Source: an uncultured Sutterella sp.
Lineage (GTDB): Bacteria > Pseudomonadota > Gammaproteobacteria > Burkholderiales > Burkholderiaceae_F
Length of the DNA: 64,000 nt
Assembly: GCA_949287305.1 (NCBI GenBank)
Contig: CASEFX010000013.1
Span: 58,158 to 122,157 of the forward strand
Reading direction: 5' to 3'
The notes under the pieces were generated by a model. The model was not told where the DNA came from, ran no database searches, and worked only from the letters and a program-made list of their open reading frames with translations. The position numbers were made by a program, and so were the translations under genes. Below are positions 18,819-26,296 of this stretch, piece after piece (within the stretch, counting starts at the first letter, position 1; every line of letters starts with the position of its first letter).

Positions 18819-18910
18819 AAAATACGATGAAAGCGCAGGAGGCACCCAGTCCCCCGTTGCGCTTTCAGTTTCCGAGCGGATTGTATCACAGCGCTTTCGC
18901 CCTGCCCAAG
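18819..18910 (-). promoter_or_regulatory. ppsA promoter and leader hairpin
   Basis: On the minus strand TTGGGC and TACAAT (18-nt spacing, about 18882-18910) form a plausible promoter. Downstream, TGAAAGCGCA and its exact complement TGCGCTTTCA (18828-18867) form a hairpin followed by TCGTATTTTTAA, about 55 nt before the ppsA start. This looks like a transcription attenuator. The rest of the 411-bp ppsA/torD-like divergent gap shows no gene. Confidence 0.45.
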
Positions 18911-19176
18911 GCACATAAGCGCCTCAAAGGGTGAGAAAACGCAAGAAAGTCGACATTTTTTCGTCTCGGGCGCCGCAAACGTCCGCAAAAACGCGTAAAA
19001 ATCCGCCGTGTGACGAACCTGCAACAAATTTGACGACGCAAAACGTCGCTTCTACTCGTTTTCCCTTAATCCGTTCCGTGGAGACAGCGGATTTCGGCGT
19101 CGTTTGCCCCTAGCGGCTGGGCCGCCCGCCCTACAATGAAACGGTTCCGTTTTTCCTCTCCGCGCCGAGGTTCCGC

Positions 19177-19755
19177 ATGGTTACGCAGCAGGTCGAACAA
19201 CTCGCCCGTCAATCCTATTTCGATGCGCTCGCCGAGCTCTTCGTCGCGCCCGATCACGCCGACACCTACGATCGTCTGCAAGACGCCCTGCACGCCGTCG
19301 CGGGTCTCGCCGCCGAGGTGGGGGTCGACTGCCGCGAGCTCGAAGCCGCGCTCGAAGAACCCCTTCCCCCGCCCGAAGAGGCCGCGGCCGAATTCGGCGC
19401 CCTCTTCGCCACGGGCGAAATTCCGCTTCCCCTTTACGAATCCGCCTGGACCGAGGACGCCTCCGCTCCGGAAGTCTGCCGCGCCGCCTACGAAAAGGCG
19501 GGGCTCGGCCTCACCGGGGACTTCGGGATGCCCTACGACCACATCACGCTCGAATTCGCCTTCCTTTCCGTCCTCGTTCTGAAGGGCGCGGAAAGCGAAG
19601 CCGAAGCCTTCTTCGCGGCGCACCCCGCAAAGTGGCTCCCCGCGCTCTCGCGGGCGCTCGTCAACCACCCCGACGCGAAGTTCTTCCGCACGGTGGGCCT
19701 CGCGCTCGCCGCCATCACGTCGATCGAACACTGGCGGCGCGAAGACCGCAAGTGA
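19177..19755 (+). CDS. TorD/DmsD-family molybdoenzyme chaperone
   Basis: 192 residues, all-helical. The family signature is present as YESAWTEDASAPEV and PYDHITLEFAFLSVLVL (residues ~85-135). Such proteins bind the Tat signal of molybdopterin oxidoreductases (TorA, DmsA, formate dehydrogenase) and hold them for cofactor insertion. No molybdoenzyme gene is in the window, so its client is elsewhere; the modADCB operon 9 kb away could supply the metal. Start has GAGGTT upstream; a TACAAT lies at 19132-19137. Confidence 0.8.
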   Translation: MVTQQVEQLARQSYFDALAELFVAPDHADTYDRLQDALHAVAGLAAEVGVDCRELEAALEEPLPPPEEAAAEFGALFATGEIPLPLYESAWTEDASAPEVCRAAYEKAGLGLTGDFGMPYDHITLEFAFLSVLVLKGAESEAEAFFAAHPAKWLPALSRALVNHPDAKFFRTVGLALAAITSIEHWRREDRK

Positions 19756-19801
19756 CGAAAAAGGCGGCCGGAAAACCGAGCCGCCCACGGGGAATCGTCA
19801 G

Positions 19802-19835
19802 GGGCTCTTTCCTTCGTCGGGAAAGAGCCCTTTCG
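19802..19835 (+). terminator. Terminator after the TorD-like gene
   Basis: GGGCTCTTTCC / GGAAAGAGCCC stem (7-nt loop) followed by TTTCGTTT, between convergent genes. Confidence 0.7.
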
Positions 19836-19839
19836 TTTC

Positions 19840-20406
19840 TCAGCCGAAGTACGTGAGCACCGCGAGGATCACGAAGACCGCCGCCGCAATGCGGCGCATC
19901 CAATCCATCGAAATCTTCTCGGCGATCTTCTCGCCGAGGTAGACGGCGGGCACGTTCGCGATCATCATCCCGAGCGTCGTCCCGGCAATCACCCAGAAGG
20001 CTTCGGTCGCGTAGCGCGCCGACATGGCGATCGTGGCGATCTGGGTCTTGTCCCCCATTTCCGCTAGGAAGAAGAGCACGAAGGTCGTCCCGAAGACGCC
20101 GAAGCGCTGCGCCTTCTTCTTGAAGTCGTCGTCCACCATCTTGTCGGGAATCAGAATCCACACGGCCATCGCGAGGAAGGAGACGATGAGGACCCAGCGC
20201 AGCACCTCATAGGAAATGAGCGAAGAGAGCGACGCCCCCAGAGCGCCCGCGAGCGCGTGGTTGAAGATGGTCGCAAGGAGAATGCCCCAGATGATGGGCT
20301 TCGGAGCGCGGTAGCGCGCGGCGAGAAAGATCGAAAGGAGCTGCGTCTTGTCGCCGATTTCGGCCGCGGCGACGACGACGGTGGAAAGGCCCAGGGTCTC
20401 TAACAT
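19840..20406 (-). CDS. TMEM165/GDT1 family cation transporter (probable Mn2+ exporter)
   Basis: 188 residues, six hydrophobic segments in two halves. Both halves carry the family motif E-x-G-D-K-T: AAEIGDKTQLLS (~15-25) and LAEMGDKTQIAT (~114-125). Members move Mn2+/Ca2+ out of the cytosol; bacterial relatives such as MneA export manganese. A yybP-ykoY riboswitch directly upstream on the same strand makes manganese efflux the best assignment. The ATG at 20406 has no strong SD. Confidence 0.87.
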   Translation of the reverse strand: MLETLGLSTVVVAAAEIGDKTQLLSIFLAARYRAPKPIIWGILLATIFNHALAGALGASLSSLISYEVLRWVLIVSFLAMAVWILIPDKMVDDDFKKKAQRFGVFGTTFVLFFLAEMGDKTQIATIAMSARYATEAFWVIAGTTLGMMIANVPAVYLGEKIAEKISMDWMRRIAAAVFVILAVLTYFG

Positions 20407-20499
20407 TTTTTATGGGATGGAGAGCGTCGAGCGGCGATGGGGTCAAAACCGTAACGGCGTACGCACTCCGGCCGCTCTTTCGCTCTTCGAAAGATCGGA

Positions 20500-20640
20500 G
20501 ACGTCCGCCGCAGGTCTTGCCGATGGAGGATTTCCATTGTCCGCGCCATGGAGACGAGGGGTCATTGTCTTCAAGCATGTTGACGCGGACGCCGCCGAGG
20601 GGTCGGCGGAAGGCTACTCCCCTGAGGAAGGAAAACGGAT
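20500..20640 (-). promoter_or_regulatory. yybP-ykoY manganese riboswitch
   Basis: On the minus strand the leader contains the diagnostic GGGGAGUAGCC (20612-20622), then a strong hairpin CCGCCG/CGGCGG, then the second conserved element GCGUCAACAUG (20576-20586). GUCCGCG before that element pairs with CGCGGAC some 40 nt later, closing the second stem. Family knowledge: this aptamer binds Mn2+ and switches on Mn exporters such as MntP and GDT1-like proteins. Boundaries are approximate. The region from 20500 to the ATG should hold the expression platform; I did not resolve it. Confidence 0.85.
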
Positions 20641-20721
20641 TGTAGCGGACTTTTCGGGACGCGGGCGTCGAAGCGCCCTCTTTTTTCGCTTTCCCGAAAG
20701 AGGTTTCGCAAATCCGTCCGC

Positions 20722-20753
20722 CCAAAACGGAAAACCTCCCGCTTCGGGGAGGT
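20722..20753 (-). terminator. Terminator of the interrupted flavin reductase gene
   Basis: ACCTCCC / GGGAGGT hairpin followed on the minus strand by TTTTCCGTTTT; separates the flavin reductase remnant from the riboswitch. Confidence 0.75.
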
Positions 20754-20784
20754 CTTCCCGGCCGGTGACGAATGCGTCCCGGAC

Positions 20785-21030
20785 TTATTCGACGTCAATC
20801 GGGTCGCCGATCAGATAGAAGCGGCCGCCCGCGACGTAGTGGAGCGTGCGGAGTTCCTCGGGGGCCGTCTCGAACTTCCAGTGACCGTCCTCGAAGACGC
20901 GGGGATCGGCCCAGGCGGCGACGGCTTCGCCCACGAAGAGGTCGTAGGCCTTTTCGATGTGGGCTTCCGGAATCACCTTGTAGATGACGTAGGCGGCGCA
21001 GCCTTCGACAAACGGAATGTCCCAGCCGTC
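20785..21030 (-). pseudogene. Flavin reductase family gene, C-terminal fragment
   Basis: About 81 codons (MDGWDIPFVEGCAAYVIYK through LHYVAGGRFYLIGDP) match the C-terminal half of FMN-binding flavin reductase-like proteins. The N-terminal half lies at 22770-23082 on the same strand; a tnpB element sits between. Together ~183 residues, the normal family length. An ORF that runs from inside the element through this fragment exists by chance. The exact junction is uncertain by some 10 bp. Confidence 0.8.
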
Positions 21031-21040
21031 CATCCTAAAC

Positions 21041-21065
21041 AACCCCTGAATAAATTCAGAGGGTT
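21041..21065 (-). repeat. Right-end hairpin of the tnpB element
   Basis: AACCC-C-TGAA-TAAA-TTCA-GA-GGGTT; the tnpB stop codon lies in its stem. In IS605-type elements this region forms the scaffold end of the TnpB guide RNA. Confidence 0.65.
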
Positions 21066-22678
21066 TCTGAGGTCGGCGGCCTCTCCTGCCCGTCATCCGC
21101 GTCAGACGACGCTTCCTCCGGACAGGCGTCGGATACAATCGCACCGCTCGCAAGCGAACGGGGACCCACGCCTCTCAGAAACGAATGCGGATGCAACCGC
21201 TCCACGGAGACGGATTTGAGCCCCCTCCGCAGGAATCGCCGTTGCTCACGCTCCGACGTCCTGTTCGCAGTTTTGAGTTCCACTACGACACTGGCATCCA
21301 ACCAATACTGTTTCGAAGTCTGAAGCGCCCTCGCGAGCGCCTCCGAGTCGTAGCTGTTCGTCGTCACATCTGCATGAAGCAAGTTCAATGCAGCCATGAC
21401 GTCACGATCCACAAAGAAAGACGTGTCGCCGAGACGGCAACGTCTTTCCCAAAGTTCGTGCTTCATAAAAGTGCCGCTCATCGGATCGTGCTGAGAGGGT
21501 TTGAGCTTTCTCGGATTCACCAAAATCACCTTCGATCCAGCGCTTTCAGCCGTTCTTCGAAGTCGTTCAATGAATTCTGAGGGGGCACCGCTCAGCACGG
21601 ATTTCCCGTAGCGGCCTTTTTGGAGTGCCTTCCAGTTGTTTTCCTCCACCTTGATGGTCCCGGCCGATCCGACAAGAATGCGGATGACCCGGCCATGAAT
21701 GTTCCTTCGCGTCTCCACGCTACGGCGCCTCATGTCCGCGAGCTTCGCCTTCAGAGCGAGGTAGTGCTTCGAGCAAACCCACTTGTGGGAGCCCTTCTTG
21801 ACGGTGCCGTTCTCGTTGTAGTTCTCAGGATTGGTCGCACGACGAGAGCGGTCCATCGCCTTTTGAAGACGACGAACCTCTTTGGCATCCTCCTCAGGAG
21901 CCGAGATGTCGATCTTGGCGACCGCACCGTTCGAATGAACGCAAGTCATGGTCCGAAGACTCGGATCAATCCCAATGCATTCCTCTTTCGGAGCGGGAAT
22001 GGTTCGGGTAGGAGGGACGCCGTCCAATACGAGGTGGACGTATAACACCTCCTTCCCGCGAATCTGTTTCCGAACAAGAGCGCAATACCGAACCCGCCGA
22101 GGTTTGGAGGGATCCTTGGGATCGGCCAAAGCCTCCTGTACATAACGATCCTTCGGGTCAATGACCGCCTTGTAGAGTTTCTTTCCGTATCGAACGGACC
22201 GTTCCTCATGCTTCCAAACCACCCCGGTGGCGTTGTTTTTCCCTCGAAGCGAATGTAATCCCCGGTTTCGTCCGCGAAAACGGGGGCGACCTTTCTTATG
22301 GAAGAGCCAATCGGTGTAGGAACGATACAGATCATCGGCTATGATCTGGCCCAAATTACTGTTGAGTTGCTTCTTCCGTCCGCTTTTTTCGGCGTGCTCT
22401 TTGAGAATCTTTTCGAAATCATTGGCCGAGGACAGCCCGTATTCCTTGCGGATCTCCTGAAACTTCTTGTTTCTTTCGGGTCCTTTGGGGAGCTCGCAGA
22501 TCTCCTTCCACTTCGCCGACTGCTTCATTGCCCGGTCCTTTTTGAGGACGGTGTTGAGAGTCGCGTTGCGCAGGTTCCGAGCGTACTCAAAGTCGCGGGC
22601 GAACAGACACCGCCCCGCCGAATCAACGCGGAGCGGAAGTTTCAAAACAAAGCAGGGGACGGTCTCATTCTCTTCCAT
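21056..22678 (-). CDS. tnpB: TnpB RNA-guided nuclease, zinc-finger-less subfamily
   Basis: 540 residues. RuvC-like catalytic residues are all recognisable: Asp238 in GIDPSLRT, Glu345 in IKVEENNW and Asp426 in FVDRDVMAALN. The two CxxC pairs of the usual C-terminal zinc finger are missing; the region reads SQHDPMSGTFMKHELWERR, as in the SQYDH-type branch. About 110 residues of charged sequence follow the last RuvC motif, longer than in typical TnpB (~400 aa). Family knowledge: TnpB cuts DNA matching a guide transcribed from the element's right end. The ATG lies about 9 bp after a TATAAT box, so the message may be leaderless. Confidence 0.88.
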   Translation of the reverse strand: MEENETVPCFVLKLPLRVDSAGRCLFARDFEYARNLRNATLNTVLKKDRAMKQSAKWKEICELPKGPERNKKFQEIRKEYGLSSANDFEKILKEHAEKSGRKKQLNSNLGQIIADDLYRSYTDWLFHKKGRPRFRGRNRGLHSLRGKNNATGVVWKHEERSVRYGKKLYKAVIDPKDRYVQEALADPKDPSKPRRVRYCALVRKQIRGKEVLYVHLVLDGVPPTRTIPAPKEECIGIDPSLRTMTCVHSNGAVAKIDISAPEEDAKEVRRLQKAMDRSRRATNPENYNENGTVKKGSHKWVCSKHYLALKAKLADMRRRSVETRRNIHGRVIRILVGSAGTIKVEENNWKALQKGRYGKSVLSGAPSEFIERLRRTAESAGSKVILVNPRKLKPSQHDPMSGTFMKHELWERRCRLGDTSFFVDRDVMAALNLLHADVTTNSYDSEALARALQTSKQYWLDASVVVELKTANRTSEREQRRFLRRGLKSVSVERLHPHSFLRGVGPRSLASGAIVSDACPEEASSDADDGQERPPTSETL

Positions 22679-22686
22679 GGCAAGGG

Positions 22687-22716
22687 ATTATAACCGTCGT
22701 CTGTCGATCACTTCAA
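22687..22716 (-). promoter_or_regulatory. tnpB promoter
   Basis: TTGAAG and a perfect TATAAT separated by 18 nt on the minus strand, ending 9 bp before the tnpB ATG. Confidence 0.6.
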
Positions 22717-22727
22717 GCCGCATTCCT

Positions 22728-22747
22728 CCCTCGAATGAATTCGAGGG
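22728..22747 (-). repeat. Left-end hairpin of the tnpB element
   Basis: CCCTCGAA (22728-22735), loop TGAA, TTCGAGGG (22740-22747): a perfect 8-bp hairpin whose centre resembles the right-end hairpin. Confidence 0.7.
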
Positions 22748-22769
22748 CTTCCTGCGGAAAAAACTGTGA

Positions 22770-23082
22770 AGAACTTCGCTCCGCTCTTTTCGAGCTTGTC
22801 GGGTTCGTCGTTCTTGCTTACAGAGCCGAGGTAGAGCGTTTCGCGGGCGATCGCCTTCGTAGGCAACGCGAGCGCAAAGTAGCCGCTCTTTTCCACGAGG
22901 GGGCGCGTGTAGTGCGTGCTGTCGATGCAGGCCTTGACGCGCGAGGGTTCGATGTTGAGCGGGCACACCCAGGTGGCCGGCATCACGTCGGTCTTCCCTT
23001 TGTGAGCGGCCGAGACGAGGGCCGTCGCGCCGACGTTGAAGATGCGATAGGCCTTCTCGAGGGCCACGGGCTTCAATTCCAC
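22770..23082 (-). pseudogene. Flavin reductase family gene, N-terminal fragment
   Basis: About 102 codons beginning with GTG at 23082 (VELKPVALEKAYRIF) and running through VMPATWVCPLNIEPSRVKACID and YFALALPTKAIARETLYLGSV, the FMN-binding half of flavin reductase-like proteins. Homology breaks after SGAKFF, where the tnpB element begins; the frame then runs into element sequence and stops at 22708. The FMN-binding core is retained but the dimer half is lost, so activity is unlikely. The gap 23083-23302 to ppsR is promoter region only. Confidence 0.8.
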
Positions 23083-23302
23083 GATGATCTGTTGAATCCT
23101 TCTTCGTTTTCGTCGGGAGGAGAAGGTCCTCCCGACCGGGCAGAAAGATTGTAGCCGTTGACGTTCTCCGGTTTGTGTCCCAAAATCGCCCGGCATTGCC
23201 CGATTCTTCCGTTTGTTACGAGCGTGGCCTTCTTTTCTCTACGCCCGAGCCCCGCGACTCGAGTACAATGCTCTATTCCTTCCCGCGTAGATTTGACTCA
23301 TC

Positions 23303-24157
23303 ATGACCGAACCCGTTGAAGAAAAAACCGAATTTCCGATCCGCCAGGTCTTCATCGTCAGCGACGGCACGGCCATCACCGCCGAAACGCTTGCGCACGC
23401 CATCACGACGCAGTTCCCCGACCTCGAATACCAGCAGACGCGCATGCCGTTTGTGAACACCGTCGAGAAGGCTCAGGCGGCGGCCGAGACCATCAACCGC
23501 ATCGGCGTCGAATCGGGGACCCGCCCGATCATCTTCACGACCTTCGTCGAACCCGACATCATGCGCACGTTCAACGAACACGTGCAGGGGCACATCATCG
23601 ACCTCTTCCGCAAGTTCGTGGGACCGCTCGAAACCGAGCTCGGCATGAAGTGCGCCCACTCGGTCGGTCAGAGCCACCGCATCCGCGACGACGAACGCTA
23701 CAACAAGCGCATCGCCGCCATCGACTACACCCTGCAGCACGACGACGGTCAGACGAACCGCGGCCTCGACGAGGCGGACGTGATCCTCGTGGGCGTTTCG
23801 CGCTCGGGCAAGACCCCGACCTCGCTTTTCCTCGCCATGCAGTACGGCATCAAGGTCGCGAACTATCCGCTCATTCCGGAAGACTTCGAACGCGGCTCGT
23901 TGCCCGACGCGCTCCTGCCGCTTCGCCACAAGCTCTTCGGCCTTTCGATCCGTCCGGAGCGCCTGAGCGAAATCCGCAACGAACGCCGTCCAGGGAGCCG
24001 CTACGCCTCGATCGAAAACTGCCGAGAAGAAATCTTCGACGCGGAAAACCTCATGCGCCGCGAAGGGATCCGCTGGCTCAACTCGACGACGAAGTCGATC
24101 GAGGAAATCTCCGCGACGATCATGAGCGACCTCGGTCTTGACAAGCGCAAGGCCTGA
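23303..24157 (+). CDS. ppsR: PEP synthase regulatory protein (bifunctional kinase/pyrophosphorylase)
   Basis: 284 residues of the PSRP/DUF299 family. It inactivates PpsA by ADP-dependent phosphorylation of a threonine and reactivates it by phosphate-dependent dephosphorylation. The N-terminal FIVSDGTAITAETLA (~18-32) and the P-loop-like GVSRSGKT (164-171) are intact, as is the YPLIPEDF segment. It acts in the cytoplasm on the product of ppsA, encoded 4.5 kb upstream on the other strand. Followed by a terminator. Confidence 0.95.
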   Translation: MTEPVEEKTEFPIRQVFIVSDGTAITAETLAHAITTQFPDLEYQQTRMPFVNTVEKAQAAAETINRIGVESGTRPIIFTTFVEPDIMRTFNEHVQGHIIDLFRKFVGPLETELGMKCAHSVGQSHRIRDDERYNKRIAAIDYTLQHDDGQTNRGLDEADVILVGVSRSGKTPTSLFLAMQYGIKVANYPLIPEDFERGSLPDALLPLRHKLFGLSIRPERLSEIRNERRPGSRYASIENCREEIFDAENLMRREGIRWLNSTTKSIEEISATIMSDLGLDKRKA

Positions 24158-24181
24158 TCGGCGCTCAACACACTGCAAACG

Positions 24182-24214
24182 GGGCGCCCTCCTCACGGAT
24201 CGGCGCCCTTTTTT
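24182..24214 (+). terminator. Terminator after ppsR
   Basis: GGGCGCC / GGCGCCC stem followed by TTTTTT. Confidence 0.85.
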
Positions 24215-24238
24215 CCACCTTCTCCCCTTTAGCGAGTC

Positions 24239-25717
24239 ATGCAGACGACGGAATGGAACTTTTGGGCGAACCTCTTCATGCTCGCCCAGTTCGTGATGGT
24301 CCTCATCGTGGGGATGCGCGTGATGCTCACGCGCCATCCGCCGGGATCGTCGTTTGCGTGGCTTCTCATCACCGCGTCGCTTCCGATCGCCGGGTTTCTG
24401 CTCTATCTCTTCATCGGCGAGCGTCCGCTCGCGCGCTTTCGGCTGCTGCGCGTAAAGCGACTGCTCGAGCACTACTACCCCTGGGCCAAGGACCGTCTGC
24501 TCCCCTACGGGCCGCTCCCGCTGCCGCTTAACGAATACGAACCGCTCCTCAGGCTCTCGACGAACCTCGCGCGCCTGCCGCTCACGGTCGGCAACCGCGT
24601 GACGCTTCTTCCCACCTCGCAGGAAGCCTTCGAGCGGATTCTCGAGGACATCCGCAAGGCCGAGCGCCAGATCGAGCTCGCCTACTACATCTGGGAGTCG
24701 GGCGCGATCGTCGACGACATCGAAGAGGCGCTCGCCGACGCCGCCCGCCGGGGCGTGTACGTTCGGATTCTCTGCGACGACTTCGGGTCCTCCTCCTTTT
24801 TGCGCAGTCCCCGACGCGAAGCGCTCGAGCGCGCGGGGGTGAGAATCTGGCGCGTCCTTCCGATCCGCTTCGGCAACTTCCGGATGAGCGACCGCATCGA
24901 TCTGCGCTACCACAGAAAGCTCGTCATCATCGACGAGTCGGTCGCCTATACGGGAAGCCTCAACATGATCGCCCCGAAGTCCGCCGCCTCGGGCGCGGCG
25001 CCGCAGGACCGCTGGATCGACGCGATGATCCGCATCGAGGGTCCCGGGACCGTCGTTCTTTCGGCCCTCTGGGAAGGAGACTGCGGGCTACTTTCGAACT
25101 GCGACGAAAACCGCGACGTCAACGCCTACATGGAGCTCTTCACGAACGGGCGCCACGAGCAACCCGGAGACGTTCCGCTGGTCTGCGTGCATTCGGGTCC
25201 CTACGGCAATGAAGACGCGAGCGTGCATCTGATTCTTCGCGTGATTTCGAGCGCCCGGCGCTCGCTCACCATCGTCACGCCCTACTTCGTTCCGACCGAA
25301 ACGATCGTCTCGGCGCTCCTCAACGCCGCGAGCACGAACGTGCGCGTGCGCATCATCGTTCCGCGCTTGTGCGACAGCCGGATCGTCACCTGGGGCGGAC
25401 GGCGCTTCTTCGAGGAACTCCTCGACGCGGGGATTGAAATCTACTTCTACGAGGACGGGATGCTGCACACGAAGGCGATCACGGTCGACGACGAGGTGTC
25501 CGTCTTCGGGACCGTCAACATCGACACGAGGAGTCTGCACCTCAATTTCGAGCACTCGATGCTGATCGTCAACCGGGCCTTCACGGCGGAATTGAACGGC
25601 CTCTTTGCCGGATACTTTGCGGGCTCCTTCCGGCTCGATCCCGCCATCTGGAAAAAACGCGGGCTCCTGGCCCGCCTGCGCGAGGGGTTCAGCTATCTCG
25701 CCTCGCCCCTCTTCTGA
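24239..25717 (+). CDS. cls: Cardiolipin synthase
   Basis: 492 residues. Two N-terminal membrane spans (residues ~8-30 and ~38-60), then two phospholipase-D domains with full HKD motifs: His225-Lys227-Asp232 (YHRKLVIID) and His410-Lys412-Asp417 (HTKAITVDD). It condenses two phosphatidylglycerols (or PG with another phospholipid) to cardiolipin at the inner membrane. Length and architecture match ClsA. Ends 12 bp before the convergent HxlR gene with no clear terminator. Confidence 0.93.
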   Translation: MQTTEWNFWANLFMLAQFVMVLIVGMRVMLTRHPPGSSFAWLLITASLPIAGFLLYLFIGERPLARFRLLRVKRLLEHYYPWAKDRLLPYGPLPLPLNEYEPLLRLSTNLARLPLTVGNRVTLLPTSQEAFERILEDIRKAERQIELAYYIWESGAIVDDIEEALADAARRGVYVRILCDDFGSSSFLRSPRREALERAGVRIWRVLPIRFGNFRMSDRIDLRYHRKLVIIDESVAYTGSLNMIAPKSAASGAAPQDRWIDAMIRIEGPGTVVLSALWEGDCGLLSNCDENRDVNAYMELFTNGRHEQPGDVPLVCVHSGPYGNEDASVHLILRVISSARRSLTIVTPYFVPTETIVSALLNAASTNVRVRIIVPRLCDSRIVTWGGRRFFEELLDAGIEIYFYEDGMLHTKAITVDDEVSVFGTVNIDTRSLHLNFEHSMLIVNRAFTAELNGLFAGYFAGSFRLDPAIWKKRGLLARLREGFSYLASPLF

Positions 25718-25729
25718 GCTTTGAGCCCG

Positions 25730-26170
25730 TCACTCGCCGCAGCAGCCCTGGAACTGCGCGGCCTTCAACTGCTCGATGAGCCGCTCCACGGCGCCGTCCT
25801 TCGGAGGATCCATCCCGCAGGTGGGTTCCTCCCCGCGCTTCGCCATGTAGACGGCCCCCCAGGCGTACATCGCCTCGAGAATGGGGCGAAGCGACTGTCC
25901 CGTGGACGTGAGCGAATATTCGACGCGCGGCGGCACTTCCGCGTAGATCGTGCGCTTCACAAGGCCGCTCGTTTCGAGTTCGCGAAGCTGCATCGTGAGC
26001 ATCTTCGCCGTGACGCCCGGCATGGCGCGGCTCAGTTCCGAAAAGCGAAGCGTCCGGCCGCAGAGGTGCCAGATCACGAGACTCTTCCATTTGCCCCCGA
26101 CGAGCCCGAGCGTTACTTCCACCGGACACTTGGTCGCCGCATCGGCTTCTCTCTTCAACGTTCTTTGCAT
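25730..26170 (-). CDS. HxlR-family regulator with a Cys-rich tail
   Basis: 146 residues from ATG 26170 (GGGGGA upstream). The winged-helix HxlR core is complete: KCPVEVTLGLVGGKWKSLVIWHL (15-37), LRFSELSRAMPGVTAKMLTMQLRELE, then the wing VEYSLTSTG. Cys15 is at the position used for redox sensing in YodB/HypR-type members. Unusually the tail adds Cys118 (TCGM) and a terminal CCGE (Cys143, Cys144). It is divergently placed 254 bp from the copper ATPase gene, whose promoter carries a perfect dyad, so metal- or thiol-responsive control of copA is a reasonable guess. Confidence 0.85.
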   Translation of the reverse strand: MQRTLKREADAATKCPVEVTLGLVGGKWKSLVIWHLCGRTLRFSELSRAMPGVTAKMLTMQLRELETSGLVKRTIYAEVPPRVEYSLTSTGQSLRPILEAMYAWGAVYMAKRGEEPTCGMDPPKDGAVERLIEQLKAAQFQGCCGE

Positions 26171-26213
26171 GGGTCCCCCGTCGCAACCCGATTCCATTCC
26201 TTTCCAACAAGAC

Positions 26214-26274
26214 GTTTCAAAAGGGGACGAAAGTTCGGGAAAAGACCCCGATACAGCGCTTTCCTTTTTGAAAC
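26214..26274. repeat. Long-range inverted repeat in the HxlR/copA divergent region
   Basis: GTTTCAAAAGG (26214-26224) is mirrored by CCTTTTTGAAAC (26263-26274), one extra T in the right arm. Sits just upstream of the HxlR start; may be a paired regulator site for autoregulation. Confidence 0.45.
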
Positions 26275-26296
26275 TTATTTCCGTAAAAGGCGGTAG

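Larger units (their letters stand above)
21031..22770 (-). mobile_element. Solo-tnpB IS200/IS605-type element (IS1341 group) inside a flavin reductase gene
   Basis: About 1.74 kb, containing only tnpB. Each end carries a short imperfect palindrome built on GAAT/ATTC: a right-end hairpin at 21041-21065 overlapping the tnpB stop, and a left-end hairpin CCCTCGAA-TGAA-TTCGAGGG at 22728-22747. Such subterminal hairpins, no target duplication and no terminal inverted repeats are typical of the family. No tnpA is present, so movement would need a TnpA in trans. End points are estimated from where flavin reductase homology stops. Confidence 0.8.

Noticed and set aside
16267..18819. An 850-codon open frame opposite ppsA
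   Set aside because: Same antisense shadow effect; ppsA is unambiguous on the minus strand.
20785..21153. A 122-codon frame running from the tnpB element into the flavin reductase fragment
   Set aside because: Its first ~40 codons are element sequence in the wrong frame for tnpB; it is a chance fusion, so only the C-terminal fragment is annotated.
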